Assembly: GCA_035289205.1 (NCBI GenBank)
Contig: DATDXV010000013.1
Coordinates: 1-32,644, forward strand
DNA: 32,644 nt
From: DATDXV01 sp035289205
GTDB taxonomy: Archaea; Aenigmatarchaeota; Aenigmatarchaeia; Aenigmatarchaeales; DATDXV01
Direction of reading: 5' to 3'
Shown one piece after another: positions 1 to 7,062 of this stretch. The notes beneath the pieces were generated by a model. That model had not been told where the DNA came from, ran no database searches, and worked only from the letters and a program-made list of their open reading frames with translations. The position numbers were made by a program, and so were the translations under genes. Numbering within the stretch: position 1 is the stretch's first letter; every line of letters starts with the position of its first letter.

Positions 1-1175
1 CACGGAACAGAAAGCTGCGGTATTCCGGCAAGATTCGGCGCAACGGTAAGAATATCAGCCATATAGTTCTCAATTGGAGAAAGCTTGACTATGTCAGAGA
101 ACTTCGGCGCAATCATCGGCATCGATGGCGCAGCAAGAACATCAACACTCTTGAACGCCTTCTTGAAATCCTCTATGATTAATGTCCTCACCTTCAAAGC
201 CTTCAGATAGTATTGATCCCTGTATCCAGCCATCCTTGCATAGGTTCCAAGCATTATCCTCCTCTTTGCTTCCTCTCCAAACCCCTCTACCCTGACCTTC
301 GAGAAGAACTCGTTGAAGCCCTCCCCCTCGGGGTCAGAGCTCAGCCCATATCTAACTCCGCAGAACTTTGCAAGGTTCGTTGAGGCCTCAGCAACGGCTA
401 TTATATAGTAAGCTGCAACAGCGTACTTCGTGTTTGGCAAAGAAACCTCCTCATACTTTAATCCTGCCTTGTCCAAGGCATTCAAGACCTGTTTTGCAAT
501 CTTTTCGTCAATATTCTTGAAATACTCCTTCGGTATCCCTATCCTCAGCTTCCCAGAGGCCTTTGCAGGCTTCTCTGCAACAGAAGTTGAGTCATCGGGA
601 TCATAGCCAGAGATTATTCCCAGTCCCTCAGCCGCATCCCCAACACTCTTTGCAAGAACACCTATCTTGTCCAGGGAGTTTGCGTAATCAATCAAGCCAT
701 ATCTGCTGACCAGTCCGTATGTTGGAGTGAGGCCAACAACTCCGCAGAACGCGGCGGGAGCTGTTATTGAACCGCCTGTTGACTGCCCTATTGAGAATTT
801 CGCATGCTTGCTGGCAGCGATGTACCCTGCTGTTCCTCCTGATGAGCCGCCGCAGCTCCTCTCTGCATCGAGCGGGTTCTTTGGGATCTTGTAAGCGCAG
901 TTTGTAGAAAACGTCCCGAAGCCAAACTCATCCATAGCTGTTTTTCCAACGATAGCAGCGCCAGAGTCCTTCAGTTTCCTTACGACAGTGGCATCGAAGA
1001 CCGGGACATAGTTATGGAGAATCCTGCTTCCTGCTGTGGTCAATATACCTTTCGTGCAGATGTTGTCCTTTACTGCGACAGGAAACTTGCCTTCGGCCTT
1101 TTCGTTGATAGTGATAAATAAATTGAATTTCTTGTCAAGCTGTTTCGCCTCTTCAACGAATTTAGCAGCATCCAT
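1..1175 (-). CDS. gatA: Asp-tRNA(Asn)/Glu-tRNA(Gln) amidotransferase subunit A, C-terminus beyond window
   Basis: Amidase-signature subunit of GatCAB, which releases ammonia from an amide donor and passes it on to amidate Asp-tRNA(Asn) (or Glu-tRNA(Gln)). Translating from the ATG at 1175 gives about 391 residues before the window edge. The Ser-cisSer-Lys triad is visible: Lys36 in VAVKDN, cis-Ser112 in CGGSSGG and nucleophile Ser136 in STGGSIT. The cis-Ser to Ser spacing of 24 matches known GatA proteins. The start codon shares one base with the gatC stop (TGATG), so the two subunits are translationally coupled. The position after GGSI is Thr, where many GatA proteins have Arg. gatB is not in the window. 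Family identity is secure; the tRNA specificity is inferred from the adjacent tRNA-Asn gene. Confidence 0.96.
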   Translation of the reverse strand, partial: MDAAKFVEEAKQLDKKFNLFITINEKAEGKFPVAVKDNICTKGILTTAGSRILHNYVPVFDATVVRKLKDSGAAIVGKTAMDEFGFGTFSTNCAYKIPKNPLDAERSCGGSSGGTAGYIAASKHAKFSIGQSTGGSITAPAAFCGVVGLTPTYGLVSRYGLIDYANSLDKIGVLAKSVGDAAEGLGIISGYDPDDSTSVAEKPAKASGKLRIGIPKEYFKNIDEKIAKQVLNALDKAGLKYEEVSLPNTKYAVAAYYIIAVAEASTNLAKFCGVRYGLSSDPEGEGFNEFFSKVRVEGFGEEAKRRIMLGTYARMAGYRDQYYLKALKVRTLIIEDFKKAFKSVDVLAAPSMPMIAPKFSDIVKLSPIENYMADILTVAPNLAGIPQLSVP

Positions 1176-1456
1176 CAAACCGCCCTCGGTCCCTTGAATA
1201 GCTTCCCTTCCTTCTGCTCGGCGTTCTTCAGAGCATCCTCCTGCTTGAGAGAGGGTTCAACCTTGTCCTCCCTGAAGACGTTCTTTATTTCAAAGGGATG
1301 GAATGATGGCTCGATCCCGTCCGTATTCACTTCGTTGAGAGAGTTGAAGGCGGAAAGAACAGAACCAAGATCTTCGCTGAATTTCTCTGTCTCCTCGTCG
1401 CTAAGCTCAAGCCTTGCTACCTTAGAAACCCTTTTCACAGTCTCCTTGTCTATCAT
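1175..1456 (-). CDS. gatC: Asp-tRNA(Asn)/Glu-tRNA(Gln) amidotransferase subunit C
   Basis: Small GatC subunit, which wraps round GatA and stabilises its contact with GatB. The 93-residue protein has the usual N-terminus (IDKETVKRVSKVARLELSDEE) and the conserved FHPFE region. I prefer the ATG at 1456 because it matches the family N-terminus; an in-frame ATG at 1465 would add three residues. The gene begins only 7-16 bases after the 3' end of the tRNA-Asn gene on the same strand, which leaves no room for a separate promoter outside the tRNA. It is therefore probably released from a common tRNA-gatC-gatA transcript. It overlaps gatA by one base. Confidence 0.94.
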   Translation of the reverse strand: MIDKETVKRVSKVARLELSDEETEKFSEDLGSVLSAFNSLNEVNTDGIEPSFHPFEIKNVFREDKVEPSLKQEDALKNAEQKEGKLFKGPRAV

Positions 1457-1471
1457 ACTAATCATTTATGG

Positions 1472-1560
1472 CGGCCGAGGCAGGACTCGAACCTGCGACC
1501 TCATGGTTGCTGCATAGGAATTTAACAGCCATGCGCTACTACCTGCTGAGCTACTCGGCC
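1472..1560 (-). tRNA. tRNA-Asn(GUU) with a 15-nt intron at position 37/38
   Basis: The acceptor stem pairs GGCCGAG with CTCGGCC and is followed by discriminator G, as expected for tRNA-Asn. The D arm is GCT...AGC, the T arm is GCAGG-TTCGAGT-CCTGC and the anticodon stem is CATGG/CCATG. The anticodon loop becomes a normal 7-mer, CTGTTAA (anticodon GTT at 1524-1526), once 15 bases (1508-1522) are removed. The splice site forms a clear bulge-helix-bulge: loop bases 32-35 (CTGT) pair with intron GCAG, with 3-base bulges TAA and CAA on either side. Cutting each bulge between its second and third base gives exactly the 37/38 junction. CCA is not encoded. A TATA-like TTTTAAAA lies about 32 bases upstream (1585-1592). 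Confidence 0.93.
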
Positions 1561-1584
1561 CTAGCTAACATATGAGGGTGGCAT

Positions 1585-1592
1585 TTTTAAAA
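1585..1592 (-). promoter_or_regulatory. TATA-like element of the tRNA-Asn/gatCA transcript
   Basis: TTTTAAAA on the minus strand begins 32 bases before the first base of tRNA-Asn. This is the spacing expected for a start site a few bases upstream of the mature tRNA. It is the only evident promoter for gatC and gatA. The call rests on position and composition only. Confidence 0.5.
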
Positions 1593-1624
1593 GTAAGCTG
1601 ATTCCATAGGAAATGGAGGCCATG

Positions 1625-1658
1625 AATTCACTCCCCATAGAGTGAATTGGCTATAAGC
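1625..1658 (+). promoter_or_regulatory. Inverted-repeat operator plus TATA box, shared accessory cassette (copy 1)
   Basis: A perfect 9-base inverted repeat (AATTCACTC at 1625-1633 and GAGTGAATT at 1640-1648, 6-base spacer) runs directly into a TATA box, CTATAAGC (1651-1658). The TATA box begins 31 bases before the ATG at 1683, so the transcript would be leaderless or nearly so. The same layout (GAGTGAAT-C/T-G, then TATAAGC, then TATTAG just before the start) recurs upstream of the genes at 9031 and 9584 and, in weaker form, 30128. The repeat covers the BRE position, so a bound regulator should repress transcription; that is inference. Confidence 0.7.
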
Positions 1659-1682
1659 TGAGGAAGTGTATAACTATTAGGC

Positions 1683-1994
1683 ATGAAAAAGGTCTATGCA
1701 AGCATTTGGTATAATCCAAATGGCAAATGGAAACTCAATGAAGCCATAGTAGTTGAAAATGGCAAGATCACAGGAAACGGAGTTGGAGGATCATTCTATT
1801 TTGGTAAATACAAAATAAAGCAAGATATACTAAAAGAAGCACTTCTGGATCTTATATTTTTTAATCCAGAAATCAACGGGAATAAATGGAGAGGAAAATT
1901 CAGGAAAATAAAAAGGGAAAGTGAAGTGGAATTCGTATCAGACAAGAAACTAGCTGCACTCAAAAAGAAATACACTGAGGATATTAATGTATAA
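1683..1994 (+). CDS. Hypothetical protein, first gene of a toxin-antitoxin-like locus
   Basis: A 103-residue protein I do not recognise. It begins KKVYASIWYNPNGKWKLNEA, has a Gly/aromatic-rich stretch at about 36-45 and a very basic C-terminal half. There is no signal peptide, membrane segment or Cys cluster. The ATG lies 31 bases after the start of a TATA box that follows a 9-base inverted repeat, which supports a leaderless start. Its last 8 bases overlap the next gene (antitoxin candidate at 1987), so the three genes to 2520 look like one transcript. Low GC and Lys/Ile/Asn-rich composition differ from the ribosomal genes and fit an acquired module. It could be an accessory component of the module; nothing in the sequence shows its activity. 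Confidence 0.7.
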   Translation: MKKVYASIWYNPNGKWKLNEAIVVENGKITGNGVGGSFYFGKYKIKQDILKEALLDLIFFNPEINGNKWRGKFRKIKRESEVEFVSDKKLAALKKKYTEDINV

Positions 1995-2238
1995 AAGGAA
2001 TGAGATACTAATAGACAGCATGAAGACTCATAGAACCGACAGAGAGTCTGTGGTAATAGACAAGAAGACATTTGATTCTATGGTAAGAGATTTGGGCAGA
2101 CTGCTAGAAGATTTAGAGAAAATAGATGAGAAGAGACACCTTGCTAAAGTAGACAAAAGACTTAGAGACGTCAAAGAAGGACGCATTAAGCTCTTGGGCA
2201 AGAAGGACTTCCACAGCTTTCTGAAGAGAAGGAGTTAG
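1987..2238 (+). CDS. Putative antitoxin of a RelBE/ParDE-like pair
   Basis: An 83-residue, charged, helix-rich protein placed directly before a RelE-like toxin with no gap between stop (2236-2238) and start (2239). The C-terminal stretch DVKEGRIKLLGKKDFHSFLK resembles the toxin-wrapping tail of archaeal RelB/Phd-type antitoxins, which often read EGK(I/V)..eeF..L. The middle (residues 25-55) looks like an amphipathic helix. The ATG at 1987 overlaps the preceding gene by 8 bases; an in-frame ATG at 2020 would give a shorter product beginning KTHRTDRESVVIDKK. The antitoxin role is inferred from gene order and tail, not from a recognised DNA-binding fold. Confidence 0.7.
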   Translation: MYKRNEILIDSMKTHRTDRESVVIDKKTFDSMVRDLGRLLEDLEKIDEKRHLAKVDKRLRDVKEGRIKLLGKKDFHSFLKRRS

Positions 2239-2520
2239 ATGGAAAAGAAATACATACTAAAGTTTCACCCCGCATTCTTTGAAGACCTTAAATCTCTGGA
2301 AAAGAATGATCAGAATGCTGTTTCTAAGCAGATTGGAAAAATAGAGGCAGACCCTACAAGATTCAAACATCTGCATGGAAGGGGAAATTGCTATTCAATT
2401 AGAACTGGAAATCTTAGAATTGTCTATACATTGAAAAGGGAACTGGTAATCCTATTGACTGTAGATAACAGAGACAGAGTATATAATATATATCCGAAGA
2501 GGCTTTTTGATCTAGACTAA
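2239..2520 (+). CDS. RelE/ParE superfamily toxin
   Basis: A 93-residue protein with the RelE/ParE fold signature. It begins KKYILKFHPAFFEDLKSLEK, has a central basic RTGNLRIVYTL strand and ends with LLTVDNRDRVYNIYPKR. RelE-family members cut mRNA on the ribosome and ParE-family members poison gyrase; the sequence alone does not decide between them. The conserved arginines (Arg in IRTGNLRIVY, Arg in DNRDRVY) and the C-terminal Tyr are where RelE relatives carry active residues. The gene is last in a three-gene unit. Its stop codon interlocks with the stop of the convergent gene at 2517 (plus TAA at 2518-2520, minus TAG at 2517-2519). Confidence 0.88.
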   Translation: MEKKYILKFHPAFFEDLKSLEKNDQNAVSKQIGKIEADPTRFKHLHGRGNCYSIRTGNLRIVYTLKRELVILLTVDNRDRVYNIYPKRLFDLD

Positions 2521-2957
2521 GCCAGTCCATATCTATCCAGAACAGTTTGACTCGGATCAAGCATAGCCTTTTCGCCAGGTCCCATGGCATCTAATAAGAG
2601 CTCTATATCCCCCTGCTCATATTCCATGCCCAATGGAACATCTACCGTGTTAAAACTCTTCCATCTAACATCGTAAAACTGTTCTCCGCAATCTGGGCAT
2701 GAAATTTCTGTTGGCTCTCCAACAATCTCAGGAATATGCAACCCGCATGCTCCACAATTATAAAACCAGCCCAAGCTTCCGATATCCCTTCCCCATAATC
2801 CTTGCTTTGGTATTCTATTCAGAATAGCATCCTGTAGTTGCAGAACAGCTCGCAGACTTTCCGGATTTCCTGTTCTTCTGTATATCCCTCTTTCTGTCTC
2901 AAGATAGGTTTTCAATGATTCCAGCTGACCTGCACTTTCTAAAGCATCAGAAAACAT
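2517..2957 (-). CDS. Hypothetical zinc-ribbon protein
   Basis: A 146-residue protein I do not recognise as a named family. Residues 1-50 are predicted helical. Residues 63-95 form a zinc ribbon with Cys68-x2-Cys71 and Cys87-x2-Cys90 (NCGACG and CPDCG). The tail is acidic (EYEQGDIELLLDAMGPGEKA). A TATA-like TTTAAA starts 29 bases before the ATG (2986 to 2957), so the gene is probably transcribed alone as a leaderless message. That promoter overlaps the last bases of the uS11 gene. Zinc ribbons of this type usually bind nucleic acid or protein; the role here is unknown. Confidence 0.75.
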   Translation of the reverse strand: MFSDALESAGQLESLKTYLETERGIYRRTGNPESLRAVLQLQDAILNRIPKQGLWGRDIGSLGWFYNCGACGLHIPEIVGEPTEISCPDCGEQFYDVRWKSFNTVDVPLGMEYEQGDIELLLDAMGPGEKAMLDPSQTVLDRYGLA

Positions 2958-2974
2958 AAGAAGTATTCACAAGT

Positions 2975-2986
2975 AAAAAATTTAAA
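2975..2986 (-). promoter_or_regulatory. Overlapping T-run terminator of the uS11 cluster and TATA box of the next gene
   Basis: Read on the minus strand, the uS11 stop at 2982-2984 lies inside TTTAAA followed by six Ts. The T-run can end the uS13-uS4-uS11 transcript. The TTTAAA (2986-2981) sits 29 bases before the ATG at 2957 and can start the next one. Both roles are inferred from position. Confidence 0.45.
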
Positions 2987-3377
2987 CACGCCTTCCCCTG
3001 CGGCCTCCAGCCTTTTTGCAGGTGTCTGTAGGCAAAGGTGTAGTGTCTTCGATCCTTCCGATCCTGAATCCCAGCCTTGCCAGAGCCCTTATCGCAGGCT
3101 GCGCCCCTGCGCCAGGGCTCTTGCTCAGTATTCCTCCCGGCGCTCTTACGTTGATATGAATAGCGTTAATGCCCTTCTCCTTCGCGATCTCCCCAGCCTT
3201 TGTTGCAGCCATCACGGCAGGATAGGGCGATCCCCCGTCCCTGTCCTTGTCGGTCATCATCCCCGCAGAGATCTTTGAGAACGTCTCCGCGCCTGTAAGG
3301 TCTGTGATATGTATTATAGTATTGTTTGCTGAGCTGAAGATATTGGCGATCCCCCATCTAAGCTTTGGCTGGTTCAT
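2982..3377 (-). CDS. rps11: Small ribosomal subunit protein uS11
   Basis: Protein of the 30S platform that lies close to the 3' end of 16S rRNA. The 131 residues carry the archaeal/eukaryotic form: [25 protein letters not shown] near the N-terminus, then [13 protein letters not shown] and the basic GRRGRRV C-terminus. It is the third gene of the uS13-uS4-uS11 cluster, the order seen in archaea, and its start overlaps the end of uS4 by 20 bases. In many archaea an RNA polymerase subunit gene (rpoD) follows; here the next gene is an unrelated zinc-ribbon gene with its own promoter. Confidence 0.97.
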   Translation of the reverse strand: MNQPKLRWGIANIFSSANNTIIHITDLTGAETFSKISAGMMTDKDRDGGSPYPAVMAATKAGEIAKEKGINAIHINVRAPGGILSKSPGAGAQPAIRALARLGFRIGRIEDTTPLPTDTCKKAGGRRGRRV

Positions 3378-3843
3378 TCTTCACAACCTCCATCTTGTAC
3401 ATATTAATCTGCGGCTCCTCTAAAATAGCGACAAGCGAGCTTGGCCATTTGGATCTCTTTCCGCCTATTGCGATCCTGCCATGGACAATCATCTGCCTCG
3501 ACTGCTTCATGCTCTTTGCAAGGCCTTTCCTGAAGACAACTGTCTGCAGTCTCCTGTTAAGGATATCCTGAATGGTCAAAGCAAGAACATCATCAACATT
3601 CCCCTTTTCTCCCAAAAGGCCGAGCTTCTTCAGCTTTTCCAGAAGAATCGCCTCCTTTGTCTCGTCTTTCGAAGCCACGACCTCCCTTGCAAGCCTTCTG
3701 AAGTTTCTGACAATGGCCTTTGCCTTCCAGATCTCCTTCTTCCTTCTCAGTCCGAACTCCTGGAGAATCTTTGCATCAGCCTCGTTGGCAGCCTTGTTCC
3801 ATCTCTTCAGGGGCCTTTCGAATTTTGATTTCCATCTTTTCAT
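3358..3843 (-). CDS. rps4: Small ribosomal subunit protein uS4
   Basis: Primary 16S rRNA-binding protein that nucleates assembly of the 30S body. The 161 residues are of archaeal type. There is a basic N-terminal helical region with [20 protein letters not shown], then an S4 RNA-binding domain at about 97-140 ([32 protein letters not shown]), and a short tail ending NEPAKA. The gene starts one base after the uS13 stop and overlaps uS11 by 20 bases, so the three are cotranscribed. Confidence 0.97.
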   Translation of the reverse strand: MKRWKSKFERPLKRWNKAANEADAKILQEFGLRRKKEIWKAKAIVRNFRRLAREVVASKDETKEAILLEKLKKLGLLGEKGNVDDVLALTIQDILNRRLQTVVFRKGLAKSMKQSRQMIVHGRIAIGGKRSKWPSSLVAILEEPQINMYKMEVVKNEPAKA

Positions 3844-3844
3844 G

Positions 3845-4498
3845 CTACTTCTTCTCCTCTTTCTTCGCCGGGGCTGCTGCCTTAGCTCCTGCAGCAGGTG
3901 CTGCCCCTGCTACTGGAACTGCGCCAGCCGCTGGTTTTGGAGCTGCAGCGGTTTTTGCTGCTGCCCTGGCTTCGCCCTTTGCCACGCCCACAGTGCCCTG
4001 TCCTCTGAAGCTTGATCTCGTCCTCTGGCCTCTTACTGGAAGGCCAAACCCGTGCCTCACTCCCTTATAGGTCTTTATCCTTCTCATCAATTCAATATCT
4101 GTTCTGATTGCAAAGCTCAGATCAGAGCTGACAAGATGCCTGTCCTCTCCGGTTGCCAGCTCCCTCCTCCTGTTAAGCATGTAAGTTGGGATTCCGAATT
4201 TTCCAGGATTATGAACAACCTCCTCTAACTTCGCGACATCCTGCTCGCTCAATGCGCCTATCATCTGATTCCTGTCAATGCCAGCTGCGACAGGGATCGC
4301 ATAAGCAAGCGTCTTCCCTATGCCCCTTATGTGCAGCAACGCAGAAATCAGCCTCTTCTCCCCTGGGACATCTGCATGGGCAATCCTGACTATGCCTCTG
4401 ACCCCCTCTATCAGCTTCCTTACTTTCTTCTCTGGGAGCTTCTTCTCCTTCTCAGGCTTCTTCTCCTGTTTCCTCTCTTCCTTTGGATCTTTTGCCAT
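3845..4498 (-). CDS. rps13: Small ribosomal subunit protein uS13 with N- and C-terminal extensions
   Basis: uS13 sits in the 30S head and contacts the P-site tRNA and the 50S subunit. The conserved core runs from about residue 30 to 170 (VRGIVRIAHADVPGEK, LLHIRGIGKTLAYAI, LMRRIKTYKGVRHGFGLPVRGQRTRS). At 217 residues it is far longer than the roughly 150 usual in archaea. The extra length is a Lys/Glu-rich N-terminus (about 28 residues) and an Ala/Pro/Lys-rich tail of about 45 residues (AAAPKPAAGAVPVAGAAPAA region), both likely disordered. It is the first gene of the cluster; a TTTATAAA box lies 37 bases upstream. Confidence 0.97.
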   Translation of the reverse strand: MAKDPKEERKQEKKPEKEKKLPEKKVRKLIEGVRGIVRIAHADVPGEKRLISALLHIRGIGKTLAYAIPVAAGIDRNQMIGALSEQDVAKLEEVVHNPGKFGIPTYMLNRRRELATGEDRHLVSSDLSFAIRTDIELMRRIKTYKGVRHGFGLPVRGQRTRSSFRGQGTVGVAKGEARAAAKTAAAPKPAAGAVPVAGAAPAAGAKAAAPAKKEEKK

Positions 4499-4527
4499 AG
4501 TACCTTTTTGAAATATCAGGAGCGATG

Positions 4528-4535
4528 TTTATAAA
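4528..4535 (-). promoter_or_regulatory. TATA box of the uS13-uS4-uS11 cluster
   Basis: TTTATAAA on the minus strand begins 37 bases before the uS13 ATG. This predicts a leader of roughly 8-10 bases, slightly longer than the leaderless genes nearby. No upstream gene is joined to it, because the P-loop gene ends at 4551 in the same direction only 16 bases away. Confidence 0.55.
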
Positions 4536-4550
4536 GGTTCTCAAATACCG

Positions 4551-5060
4551 CTAACTGTTAGCCAGAATATACTCTGCCCTTATTTCGGGGCTTCTTGCAG
4601 GAGGCACAACTAAAAGATCGTATTGGAGCATCTTGTAGGATCTGTATAAGCACCCTTCAAGTTTTTGCGCTTCTTCAAAGGTCTCCCTCCTGACAAAATC
4701 TCTTTTGTAAATTATAGGATTCAGCTCCAGAAGAAATATGGAATCATACCTGTGATTGTCTGCAATCCTCTGTATATCATCCGGAATCTCCATCTTTGCA
4801 TTCATATAGTAGCCGGGAATATCGCCAACTCCCCTGTCCAGGTATGCCCTCTTTGCGCCAAGCCTTGACTCATACTCTAGTTGTCTTCTTATTATCTCTC
4901 TTTCGAATCCATCGAAATCATTCTGCGGCAGGCATCTTCCCTCTTCAATGATCATCCTAGCCATCTCCGGAATCGTATAATATCCCATTTTTGCCAAGGC
5001 ATTTACTACGCTCGTCTTTCCGCATCCCGGCGCACCTGTCAACACAATTCTCTTTCCCAT
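4551..5060 (-). CDS. P-loop ATPase/kinase-like protein (AAA_28-like)
   Basis: A 169-residue single-domain P-loop protein. The Walker A motif is at residues 9-16 (GAPGCGKT). A basic/aromatic region with ARMIIEEGR follows, then AYLDRGVGD at about 72-80, resembling the DR(G/S) motif of nucleoside/nucleotide kinases and AAA_28 predicted ATPases. The C-terminus LQYDLLVVPPARSPEIRAEYI has the D.. VPP..SPEIRA form seen in the same group. Substrate is unknown. The gene is divergent from the TrmB-like regulator at 5148, with about 87 bases between starts. That gap contains an inverted repeat that could act on both. Confidence 0.75.
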   Translation of the reverse strand: MGKRIVLTGAPGCGKTSVVNALAKMGYYTIPEMARMIIEEGRCLPQNDFDGFEREIIRRQLEYESRLGAKRAYLDRGVGDIPGYYMNAKMEIPDDIQRIADNHRYDSIFLLELNPIIYKRDFVRRETFEEAQKLEGCLYRSYKMLQYDLLVVPPARSPEIRAEYILANS

Positions 5061-5093
5061 GAATATGATTTCTCAGGAATGCATTTCAATTAT

Positions 5094-5115
5094 TGTTGTA
5101 AACAATTTGACAACA
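5094..5115. promoter_or_regulatory. Inverted repeat upstream of the TrmB-like gene, candidate operator
   Basis: TGTTGT (5094-5099) and ACAACA (5110-5115) form a 6-base inverted repeat with a 10-base spacer. It stands just upstream of an AT-rich TTAAATA (5119-5125) that serves as TATA box for the start at 5148. The position fits binding by the regulator itself or by another factor controlling the divergent pair. Inferred from symmetry and position. Confidence 0.4.
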
Positions 5116-5147
5116 GGATTAAATATATGGACAAACCAACTATTAGC

Positions 5148-5867
5148 ATGGCTTCATGGGAAGAAATGGTATCGTCTCTGGAAAAGGTAGGGCTTACAAA
5201 GATAGAGGCGCGTGTCTATATGGTTCTGTTAAAGCATGGCTCTGTAAAGGCTGGGAAGATAGCAAGGGAGGCAAATCTGAACAGGACTACAACCTATGAC
5301 GCTTTGAAGCGCCTGCTGGAGAAGGGTCTGGCAAGCTATGTTATACAGGAGAACAGGAAATACTTCCAGCCTGTGGAACCGCAGAGGCTTGTGGAATTCA
5401 TAAAAGAAAAGGAAAATGAAGCAAGATCAATCATCCCAGACCTGAGCAGACTGTTGAAGGTAAGCAAGGAGCCCGCCCATGTGAAGCTCTACTACGGGAA
5501 GAAGGGCATAAAGTCCGTGTTCCTGGACTTCATAAAAACCGCCGGACCTATCAGGGTACTTGATTCTGAAGGACAATTTATTGAAGCCATGCCTGATTTT
5601 GCAAAGTATTACATAAAGCAGTTGGAGAAAAAGAAGATCAGGATACAGCACATAGTGAGGGAGGGGCGCGACATAAAGCCATCGAAAACAACGGAAGTAA
5701 GATACGTGAAAAAGCTGCCCTCAAACTCTTCAATGGACATCTATGGAAACAAGATCTGCATAATTGTCTGGTCAGATCCGCCCGAAGCTGTTGTGATAGA
5801 GAGCAAATCCACGGCTGAGTCAATGAGATTCTATTTCGACATGCTCTGGAAGATGGCTAAGAAGTAA
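5148..5867 (+). CDS. TrmB-family transcriptional regulator
   Basis: A 239-residue regulator with an N-terminal TrmB-type winged helix. LTKIEARVYMVLLKHGSVKAG and NRTTTYDALKRLLEKGLASYV cover about residues 16-70, followed by a linker helix with Lys/Glu repeats and a C-terminal domain (about 100-239) resembling the TrmB/phospholipase D-like ligand-binding part. Family members repress or activate sugar and general metabolic genes. I chose the ATG at 5148 because TTAAATA begins 29 bases upstream, the same spacing as other leaderless genes here; ATG 5127 would fall too close. It ends directly against the stop of the convergent gene at 5868. Confidence 0.88.
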   Translation: MASWEEMVSSLEKVGLTKIEARVYMVLLKHGSVKAGKIAREANLNRTTTYDALKRLLEKGLASYVIQENRKYFQPVEPQRLVEFIKEKENEARSIIPDLSRLLKVSKEPAHVKLYYGKKGIKSVFLDFIKTAGPIRVLDSEGQFIEAMPDFAKYYIKQLEKKKIRIQHIVREGRDIKPSKTTEVRYVKKLPSNSSMDIYGNKICIIVWSDPPEAVVIESKSTAESMRFYFDMLWKMAKK

Positions 5868-6449
5868 TCATTTATTTTTCGGCATTCGCTTCATCAAATC
5901 AATGTATCTCTTAGAAGTTTGAACTTGAGACTGCACTATTGCCTGCTCATAACCTTCTATCATAGAAGCAGCCCAATCCACATACTCTCTTAAGTTGGCA
6001 AAGCCGTCTCGGATAATTTTCTCTTTTTCAGGACTTAATTTATACAGATCTTCCTTTGTCGAAAAAACACTAATTTCAGCCTGCTTGCAATCAACAATTG
6101 CACAATATCTATTAATACCAAATTTCGTTTCACTAGCTTCATCAAAGGTATCTTTCCAATTCTCTTCATGCTTTCCTATTAGATTTGCGGGTTTTAGTTT
6201 AGGAAATCTGAATGTATAAATTACAACAGCCTCTGCTTCTCCGCTTGTAACAGCAACAATCGACTCTCCTCTTACTCTAAAAGAAATAGTCGTAGGAAAC
6301 CCTAGAGGATACTGATAAACACCAGTACTGCTCTCCAGCTCTTTAACAAGGTCCTCTACAAGGTTTTGCATTTCTACAGCCTTGTCGATTCTGGTCTCAT
6401 GACGAACATATCTTCCATCTTCCCTAGAGCTCTGTCTGACTCCTTGCAT
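5868..6449 (-). CDS. Hypothetical protein
   Basis: A 193-residue soluble protein I do not recognise. A basic N-terminus is followed by a central beta-rich region (TTISFRVRGESIVAVTSGEAEAVV and YCAIVDCKQAEISVFST) and a C-terminal helical region (REYVDWAASMIEGYEQAIVQ). There are no signal peptide, membrane segments or paired-Cys motifs. TTTAAA starts 29 bases before the ATG (6478 to 6449), so the message is probably leaderless and monocistronic. That TATA box lies inside the 3' end of the gene upstream (6474-7019). The stop abuts the TrmB gene's stop head-on with no bases between. Confidence 0.7.
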   Translation of the reverse strand: MQGVRQSSREDGRYVRHETRIDKAVEMQNLVEDLVKELESSTGVYQYPLGFPTTISFRVRGESIVAVTSGEAEAVVIYTFRFPKLKPANLIGKHEENWKDTFDEASETKFGINRYCAIVDCKQAEISVFSTKEDLYKLSPEKEKIIRDGFANLREYVDWAASMIEGYEQAIVQSQVQTSKRYIDLMKRMPKNK

Positions 6450-6473
6450 GAAAGAATTTGGATAGTAAAGGAT

Positions 6474-7019
6474 TTAAAACCTTCCGCTTGCCCATTTCTC
6501 CTCTATCTTTTTAGCACTGCTTGTGCACTCATCGCAGAAACTGGGGTCTATATTAACACTCATCACGCAGAGAGGGGCTTTGAATTCATCTTCCTCCTTA
6601 TGATGTTTCAAGTAAAACCATGCATGCCCAACCTCATGCAGCGAGATATCAACTGGATCATAAGCCTGGAAGTTGAAACTTGACACAAAGGCAAGACCGC
6701 TGTTGCCATGCCCATAGCTGTTGTGCCTTCCGATCTCTGGATCAACAAAGGAAACAGGAACTCCGTCTGGCAGGAAGCAGAGATACCGAATCCCTCTGTT
6801 GCCGTAGTCATCGGTAATAGACTCTCCATCCAATGTTCCTCCCTGTTCGTCCATCATGAACCTGTCAACGCGAACCGCTTCGTGATTGTATCCCTTCATC
6901 CTGCTTATCCCATATCTGTGAAGTTTCTCTAGTATTCCTCTTCCAATAGCATCCGCCTGTGAGACTGGAAAAGTCTTTCTGCCTGTGACTTCAAGGCGCC
7001 TAACCTCAAACGTAGTCAT
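6474..7019 (-). CDS. Archaemetzincin-like zinc metalloprotease, divergent
   Basis: A 181-residue protein with a metzincin-type zinc site and the downstream Cys pattern of archaemetzincins (MEROPS M54). The site is His128-Glu129-x2-His132, then His139/His140, then Cys151-Val-Met153 and Cys162-x2-Cys165 (HEVGH, HH, CVM, FCDEC). In M54 the helix reads HExxHxxGxxH with the third His at +10; here the nearest His is at +11 and the Gly is absent. Cys162/Cys165 with upstream Cys/His may bind a second zinc as in M54. No signal peptide, so it is probably cytoplasmic. The paralogue at 26049 has the same departure. A TATA box lies 30 bases upstream. Confidence 0.75.
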   Translation of the reverse strand: MTTFEVRRLEVTGRKTFPVSQADAIGRGILEKLHRYGISRMKGYNHEAVRVDRFMMDEQGGTLDGESITDDYGNRGIRYLCFLPDGVPVSFVDPEIGRHNSYGHGNSGLAFVSSFNFQAYDPVDISLHEVGHAWFYLKHHKEEDEFKAPLCVMSVNIDPSFCDECTSSAKKIEEKWASGRF

Positions 7020-7062
7020 AAGAAAAACTTTGTTGCTAATCTTCTTAAATTAATAGAAGTGG

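Noticed and set aside
4881..5147. N-terminal extension of the TrmB-like protein back to 4881
   Set aside because: It would overlap the P-loop gene on the other strand and lies before the promoter; the family domain begins at the 5148 start.
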